DNA of 64,000 nt, from NCBI GenBank assembly GCA_023548195.1, contig JAJHZJ010000009.1, positions 3,696,001-3,760,000 of the forward strand, read 5' to 3'. The position numbers and the translations under genes are program-made. Numbering within the stretch: the first letter of the stretch is position 1; each line of letters opens with the position of its first letter. Shown here piece by piece: positions 58,253 to 64,000 of the stretch. Source of the stretch: Bettongia penicillata ogilbyi (taxonomy: Eukaryota > Chordata > Mammalia > Diprotodontia > Potoroidae). The notes under the pieces were generated by a model. That model was not told the origin of the DNA. It worked only from the letters and a program-made list of their open reading frames with translations, and searched no databases.

Positions 58253-59757
58253 TCTTTCTTTAATTTATTTATTTTCAGTTTTCAACATTCACTTCCACAA
58301 AATTTTGAATTTCAAATTTTCTCCCTGTCTTCCCCCTCCCTCCACCCCAGGACAGTGTGTATTCTGATAACCCATTCCTCCAATATGCCTCCCCTTCTTT
58401 AACCCCCACCCCATTTGCTTCCCTTCTGTTTTCCTATAGGGCAAGATAGATTTCTATACCCCATTGCCTATATATTTTATTTCCTAGTTTCATGTAAAAA
58501 CAATTTTTCACATTCATTTCTAAAGTTTTCAGTTTCACATTTTCTCCCTTCTACCCTCCCCATTCACCCTCATTAAGAAGGCAAGCAATTTGATATAGGT
58601 TATACATGTGTAGTCAGGCAAAACACTTCCATGACATCCATGTTGTGAAAGTGTAACTTTATTTCCCTCTATCCTGTCCCACCCTCAATTTATTCTATTC
58701 TCTCCTTTGACCTATCCCTCTACAAAAGTGTTTGCCTCCAATTACCCTTTCCCCCAATCTGCCATCCGTTCTATTATCCCCTATCTCTTATCCCCTTCCC
58801 CCATGCTTTCCTGTAGTGTAAGATAAACTTCCATACTCAACTAAGTGTGTGTGTGTTATTGTCTCCTGAAGTGAAATCTGATGAAAGGAAAACTAACTTA
58901 TTCTCTGTCGTTTTCCCCTCCACTGTAAAAACTCTTTCTTGCCTCTTTTATGTGAGATGATTTACTACATTCTATATCTCCTTTTCTCTTTCTCCTAGTA
59001 CATTTCTCTCAACACTTAATTTTCTTTTTTAGATATCATCCCTTCATATTCAGCTCATTCTGTGCCCTCTGTTTCTGTCTCCATACATATACATACACAT
59101 ACAGATATATGCATATATATGTATATATATATATACATACATACATACATATTTTAACTGTCTTGATACTGAGAAAGGTCTCGTGAGTTAAAAATATTGT
59201 CCTTCCATGAAGGAATGTAAACAGTTCAACTTTAATATGGTTTCTCTTTCCTGTTCACTTTTTCATTCGTCTCTTGCTTCTTTTTCCATCATTTACCTAT
59301 TTTTCCAACCTTATTTGACTTTTGAACTCTTTGTTAAGTGTAGGGCTCAGAAGTAGCCTCTGCTTCGGTATTAGCTGCTATTGCCCTGGGGCTAGGGCTA
59401 GGACCTGAGCACATTCCCCTCTCAGTCAGGTGAAGAACCCTTCCCACTAACCTTCAGAACTATCTTTGGCATTTGTCAGTTGAGAAGTCTGGAAACCAAA
59501 GCAGCCACCAGCAATTCAGTCCCCTAAGGCCTTCTCCAGCTCTGTCTGTGTTCATGCCGAACTGCGTTCCATTCCCAATCCAGTGTATTGGGATAACAGA
59601 TAGCCCCTTCCTGTCAGTCTTCCATATTGTGTTGGGCTGGAAATTTGCTTCAGTCCATCCTTTTGTGCCTTCTGCTGCTCTAGAATTTGTCGAGTCATTT
59701 TTTACAGGTTTTTTGAGGGGTTTGGGGAGAGAACTCAAATGGGTCCCTACCTCTACA
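58253..59757 (-). mobile_element. Half-LINE H6 with ORF1 almost completely deleted
   Basis: The 3' end is at about 58,253 ('taatttatttattttcagtt' reversed). The family 3' region runs to about 59,230 and includes the TATA/CATA tract at 59,095-59,152. A 5' UTR-type segment lies at about 59,340-59,757; on the minus strand it starts 'gtagaggtagggacccattt'. Between the post-ORF1 block and the 5' UTR only about 90 bp remain, where some 1 kb of ORF1 would be. The junction is near 59,255-59,270. The first ~20-30 bp with the YY1-like motif are missing, and I find no target duplication. Confidence 0.65.
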
Positions 59758-59849
59758 CATAATGTAAAAACCTTGAGGAAAAATCTCAGTTTTTGTCTTT
59801 GTTCCCTTAGAACCCATTTCATCGATTTAAGCTGGTAAGTTAACTCCCT

Positions 59850-60025
59850 CTGTCAAGGCAGATTGAAGCAAACGACCTAAAACTTAACATCTTAGAGGTC
59901 AGAAAGTTAGGTTAACTAGCTTTCCCAAGCTTACACGATCCTTAGCAGTTAGACGATGGATCAGAACCCAGGCTTTCCTAATTCTAAGCTCATCTCTTTA
60001 GCCACTACCCCATGCTGCCTTGTAC
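59850..60025 (-). repeat. MIR-like SINE
   Basis: 'gaggtcagaaagttaggtta', 'gatcagaacccaggctttcc' and 'ctttagccactaccccatgc'. Confidence 0.65.
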
Positions 60026-60950
60026 TTAGTAGGTACATTATGCATGTTTGTTGAAAAGAATGAAATAAAATCTTTCAGTAACCCTCACAGCAAATAGCAC
60101 TCAAAAGAAAGAACTCAAAAAATGTTTGTTGACTAGTGGATTAATTAATTGCTATGTCTTGGGAAGTGCTTACTCTATTATTCAAGGCCTTTTTTTAGAG
60201 TTGAAAATACAGATGGACTGTTATTGGGAGGACTCTGTATATCATTGTTGAAATATTGGTCCAGAATTTAAATCTTGCTATAAGTATCACAGGTCAAGTT
60301 TATTGCTGTTGTCATACTTATCTAACTATTCCGAGTAAGCGTCTACTTCACTTCTATATTTCCTTCTCAGGACATAGTATGGCTCAACCCTTCCTTCAGA
60401 ATCAATCTTCTGAGTGACACTTCATTTCTGCCTTCATTCACAGGATATCAAGTGTCAAAGATTGTAGCAGACAGCAGGGATCACCTGAGGCACCTAGCTT
60501 AGCAGGGCGTGTTCATTCCCTTGATCTTCATTATTTATACAAGACATTTAAGCCTCTTGCTGCATTCTTCATGAATTCTGATTAAACAATTTGTAGAACA
60601 AAAGTTGAAATGTTATAGCCCCATCCTAAGAGGTTAAGCCTCTTCCTGCTGATGTTACTACTGAATGCTTCCTTGAAGTAAGAAAGTTAAATGGTGGAAA
60701 GAAGGACTGGTGAATAAAATCCAGATGAATAGATCACTTTTTGTTTTAGAGCAGTGTAGTACCAATCAAAATGGCTATTCAAAAACTTCATCATGAACAA
60801 ACTCATCCCCCTTTCCTGCCTATGTTATATTCATTCTTTACTAATGAGAAAAGCACCTCTCCCCACCTCCCCCCACCACCTCCATTAGCTTCTCAAGGGC
60901 TGGGACTTGGTTTTGTCTTTCTTCATAATCTCAGTGCTGACTGACAACCT
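60026..60950. other. Unassigned intergenic sequence
   Basis: No gene or named repeat recognised, apart from SINE/L2-like scraps near 60,100-60,170. Confidence 0.35.
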
Positions 60951-60954
60951 CAAA

Positions 60955-61148
60955 GTTACTAAACCATGCATAACTTTGACTTAACAATACCACTACCAAG
61001 AAGTCAAAAAAAAGAGGAAAATAATCCCATATATATGCAAAAGTATTCATAGCATCTTTTTTTTATAGTGCCAAAAAAAACTGGACAATAAGGAGATATC
61101 AGAGAAATGGGGAAATGGCTAGACAAATTCAGATATTATAATCATATA
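60955..61148 (+). mobile_element. Old L1 3'-end fragment, part 1 (host of H4)
   Basis: 'atatatgcaaaagtattcat' and 'aggagatatcagagaaatgg' then 'ggaaatggctagacaaattc' are L1 3'-end blocks. It resumes after each inserted element. Confidence 0.6.
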
Positions 61149-61154
61149 CAATTA

Positions 61155-61690
61155 AATGTTGTTTGTTGTTTCACCTTCATTTTTGAAGAGTCCCATGACA
61201 TCATGGGGTGATATCTTGATTTGTGAGTGAAATGGATTTAAATGAGGTAGAGCTGCACAAATTCATTAACCTTACTGTCTCTTCCAGAGTCATTGAAGTC
61301 CAATGGAAAGCAAAAATCAAGACAACCAGTAATGTAATGAAGGATCTTAGTGTCTTCGATGTCTGACCAAGTGCTCTACAATGCCTGCTTCAGCTACCTT
61401 CACGGACATTGGAAAAAATTGTTCTCATCTGCCCACTCTACCAGGGGAAGTCTTCACATGTTTGGGGTAAACATCCCCCTAATTCATGGACAGGTCTGAA
61501 GCCTATAGATTACCCTGGTTTATCTCATCTGTCAAGAAAGTTTTACCAGGGTATGGCCACTGGGAATGCTATAGCTTCTTGGAGCCACAAGTGAGAGATG
61601 GATGGAGGTGAACCCCAAAGATGGATGAGAAGCCCTGAAAAGACCTCAGCAAACCCTCACACCAGAGATGCTAGTCCTCCCTGAATATCC
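61155..61690 (+). repeat. Second-tail SINE/RTE-like family
   Basis: 'gttgtttgttgtttcacctt', 'catttttgaagagtcccatg' and 'gtagagctgcacaaattcat' match the block at 55.3 kb. The later part ('gagatggatggaggtgaacc') is not seen in that copy. Confidence 0.55.
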
Positions 61691-61699
61691 CACATACCT

Positions 61700-61743
61700 C
61701 TTATAGTATTTTAACTGAATACTATTATGCTATAAGAAATTAT
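61700..61743 (+). mobile_element. Old L1 3'-end fragment, part 2
   Basis: 'gaatactattatgctataag' is the conserved L1 3'-end block; its last ten bases form the H4 target duplication. Confidence 0.7.
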
Positions 61744-63208
61744 CTTGCATGAAATTATCGAGGAAAACTGCCCTGATATTCTAGAACCAGAGGGCAAAAT
61801 AAGTATTGAAAGAATCCATCGATCACCGCCTGAAAGAGATCCAAAAAGAGAAACTCCTAGGAACATTGTGGCCAAATTCCAGAATTCCCATGTCAGGGAG
61901 AAAATATTGCAAGCAGCTAGAAAGAAACAATTCCAGTATTGTGGAAATACAATCAGGATAACTCAAGATCTAGCAGCTTCTACACTAAGGGATCAAAGGG
62001 CGTCAAATATTCCAGAAGTCAAAGGAACTAGGACTAAAACCAAGAATCACCTACCCAGCAAAACTGAGTATAATACTTCAGGGGGAAAATATGGTCTTTC
62101 AATGAAACAGAGGACTTTCAATCATTCTTGATGAAAAGACCAGCGCTGAAAAGAAAATTTGACTTTCAAGCACAAGAATGAGAAGAAGCATGAAAAAGTA
62201 AACAGCAAAGAGATGTCATCAGGGACTTACCAAAGGTGAACTGTTTACATTCCTACATGGAAAGACAATATTTGTAACTCTTAAAACTTTTCAGTATCTG
62301 GGTAGTTGGTGGGACCACACACACACATACACACACACACGTACATGCATGCACGCACACACACATACACACATGCACGCACATACAGAGACAGAGAGCA
62401 CAGAGTGAATTGAATAGGATGGGACCATATCTTAAAAGAAATTAAGGTAAATGGTGAGAGAGAAATGTAGTGGGAGGAAAGAGGGTGAAATGGAATGGGG
62501 TAAATTATCTCTCATTCAAGAGGCAAGCAGGAGATTTTTAGTGGAGGGAAAAAGAGGAGAGCTGAGAAAAAAACAAGAAGTTTACCCTCATCATATTCGA
62601 CTAAAGGAAGGAATAAAATGCACATTCATTTTGGTATGAAAACCTATCTTACAATACAGGAAAGTGGGGGAGAAGGAGATAAGCAAGGGGGGGGGGATGA
62701 TGGAAGGGAGGGCAATGGGAGGAGGGAGCAATTTGAAGTCAACACTCTTGGGGAGGGACAGGATCAAAAGACAGAATAGAAACAATGAGGGGCAGGATAG
62801 GATGGAGGGTAATCCAGTTAGTCTTACACAACACGACTACCATGGAAGTCATTTGCAAAACTACACAGATAGGGCCTATATTGAATTGCCTGCCTTCCTA
62901 AAGGGAATGGGTGGGGAGGGAGGGATGGGGAGAATTTGGAACTCAAAGTTTTAGGAACAACTGTTGAGTATTGTTGTTGCTACTAGGAAATGAGAAATAC
63001 AGGTAATGGGGAATAGAAAGTCATCTGGCGCTACAGGACAAAAGAGAAGATGGGGACAAGAGAAGGGAGGGATGATAGAAGAGAGGGCAGATTGGAGATA
63101 GGGAAAATTAGATTGCTCTGTGTACTGGGGTGGCAGGAGAGGATAAATGGGGAGAAAATTTGGAACCCCAAATTTTGTGAAAATGAATGTAAAAAGTTAA
63201 ATAAAAAA
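61744..63208 (+). mobile_element. Half-LINE H4, 5'-truncated
   Basis: Perfect 10-bp target duplication aagaaattat at 61,734-61,743 and 63,209-63,218. It starts within the RRM-coding part of ORF1 and continues through the family 3' region with a CA tract (62,315-62,375) to AATAAA and a short A-tail. No ORF2. Confidence 0.9.
61745..62181 (+). pseudogene. ORF1 C-terminal remnant of H4
   Basis: The 128-codon frame 61,745-62,131 contains 'HRSPPERDPKRETPRNIVAK' and the start of the C-terminal domain. An internal loss near 62,005 ('gcgtcaaatattccag' where H1 has 'gcgtggaataggatattcca') moves the remainder to another frame. The natural stop of the family is at about 62,179-62,181. Confidence 0.85.
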
Positions 63209-63218
63209 AAGAAATTAT

Positions 63219-63310
63219 GAATGAGATGGTCTTAGAAGGGAAGACTTGTGTGAACTGATTCAGGGTGAAATGAGCAGAACCAGCAGTATAATTTACACAG
63301 TTCTGCTAGA
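63219..63310 (+). mobile_element. Old L1 3'-end fragment, part 3
   Basis: 'gggtgaaatgagcagaacca' with 'cagtataatttacacagttc' continues the L1 3' end interrupted at 61,743. Confidence 0.65.
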
Positions 63311-63344
63311 ACCTGATATATGTGTTTCCCAAGAACACTGAATT

Positions 63345-63770
63345 AATTAAAATCATGCAATTAAAAGCCATGGGGCTTATGAGGAAATAGGGTCAGGGGT
63401 ACAATACTCAAAATTGCCTTCAGTGACACATTTAAAAAAAGATAAAGGCCTAATAAAAAGCTAGCACAATTGTATTCATGCTAAATGGCTAAGAAATAAT
63501 TGAGTGCAACCTCAGGCTGTCTAAAGCCTTAGCTTACTACTTCTCCTTGTACCCAGGTTCCCAGTGGTCCTCAACTGGCAAAGTCTCAAGCAGATTGGGC
63601 AACCTACAACTCCTGGCCTGTGGATTGCAAGACTGAGCTCTATGACCAAATGCCATGGCAGAAGAGGTAGGGGTGGGTAGCAGTAAGGGTCAGCCTTCTT
63701 CTTCCCACAGCTTCTATTATACTAGAAAATTGACAATAAATATGGCACTTTACCAGGATGAGAATTTGTC
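63345..63770 (+). mobile_element. Second copy of the possible solo LTR
   Basis: Shares ordered blocks with 30,670-31,205, including 'tgctaaatggctaagaaat', 'caactggcaaagtc' and 'acaataaatatggcacttta'. AATAAA near the 3' end again. Ends not defined. Confidence 0.45.
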
Positions 63771-64000
63771 TTGTTTAACTATATATATTTACTTGAAAGG
63801 GTTTTTTTTTCTTTTTTTAGTAGGAGACAGAAGTGGAAATTCTTGATAATTGAAAAAAAATTACAAGTTTTTTTTTTTTTAAGAGAGACCCTCTGTTGGT
63901 GATATAACTTGAAGTTTATAACTTGCTACATGAGATCCATTGTATGTCATTTTCATTGAGGAAAAATAGTTTTTAGCATATTAAGAAATATAGATAACTG
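63771..64000. other. Unassigned AT-rich sequence to window end
   Basis: T- and A-runs near 63,800 and 63,870; nothing else recognised. Confidence 0.4.

Noticed and set aside
59460..59838. Overlapping 120-codon frames on both strands
   Set aside because: They lie in the L1-type 5' UTR of H6 and its flank.
1..64000. CRISPR arrays, bacterial-type operons, riboswitches, phage or plasmid genes
   Set aside because: Repeats are interspersed eukaryotic elements; there are no regularly spaced short repeats and no prokaryotic coding density.

Overview
This window looks like nuclear DNA from a marsupial-type mammal. It is about 64 kb of gene-poor sequence with one CpG island, many CORE-SINE/MIR and L2 fragments, SINEs ending in a BovB/RTE-like tail (gggtcatgaagagttgga...), and several LINE-1-derived insertions. 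No bacterial operons, CRISPR arrays or intact multi-gene loci are visible. The species cannot be fixed from sequence alone; 'marsupial' is an inference from the repeat families.

The only host gene I can support is on the minus strand. Inside the CpG island (about 26,640-27,420) an ATG at 27,211 opens 25 codons beginning MKSLKSRLKRQE and ends at a consensus GT donor (CCG|GTAAGT) at 27,137/27,136. This matches the N-terminus of UACA (uveal autoantigen with coiled-coil domains and ankyrin repeats; nucling). On this reading 1-27,136 is the start of UACA intron 1, 27,212 to about 27,435 is leader plus core promoter, and 27.6-64 kb is upstream intergenic DNA.

The rest is mostly mobile DNA. The main theme is an L1-derived family with a 5' UTR, ORF1 and a roughly 1 kb 3' region but no ORF2, that is, the layout of a half-LINE (HAL1). 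Four younger copies lie at 1,620-4,611, 8,015-9,948, 31,237-34,062 and 61,744-63,208, each with a visible target-site duplication. Older relatives lie on the minus strand at 54,360-58,250 (interrupted), 58,253-59,757 (ORF1 almost deleted) and perhaps 47,580-49,735. One decayed L1 with both ORF1 and ORF2 spans about 14.1-20.0 kb. The 3' region of the ORF2-less family resembles the long ORF1-ORF2 spacer of that element, suggesting how the family arose.

Region by region: 1-1.6 kb, SINEs; 1.6-4.6 kb, half-LINE H1; 4.6-8 kb, unassigned intron containing a 169-bp, 98%-identical inverted duplication; 8-10 kb, H2 nested in a MIR; 10-14 kb, fragments; 14-20 kb, fossil L1 with a 37-bp hairpin at its 5' edge; 20-22.7 kb, unassigned; 22.7-26.4 kb, SINE, L2, L1 tail and microsatellites; 26.6-27.6 kb, UACA promoter and exon 1; 27.6-31.2 kb, SINE/L2 and a possible solo LTR; 31.2-34.1 kb, H3; 34-47 kb, dense old SINE/L2 with a long TTC/TCC triplet tract; 47.6-50 kb, minus-strand L1-type element and a GGAA tract; 50-54 kb, MIR/L2; 54.4-59.8 kb, a nest of half-LINE, SINE and L1; 60-64 kb, H4 inside an older L1 tail, then a second copy of the possible LTR. 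I found no clearly new host system. The best leads are the ORF2-less family with its variable 5' repeat units, and the two inverted structures.
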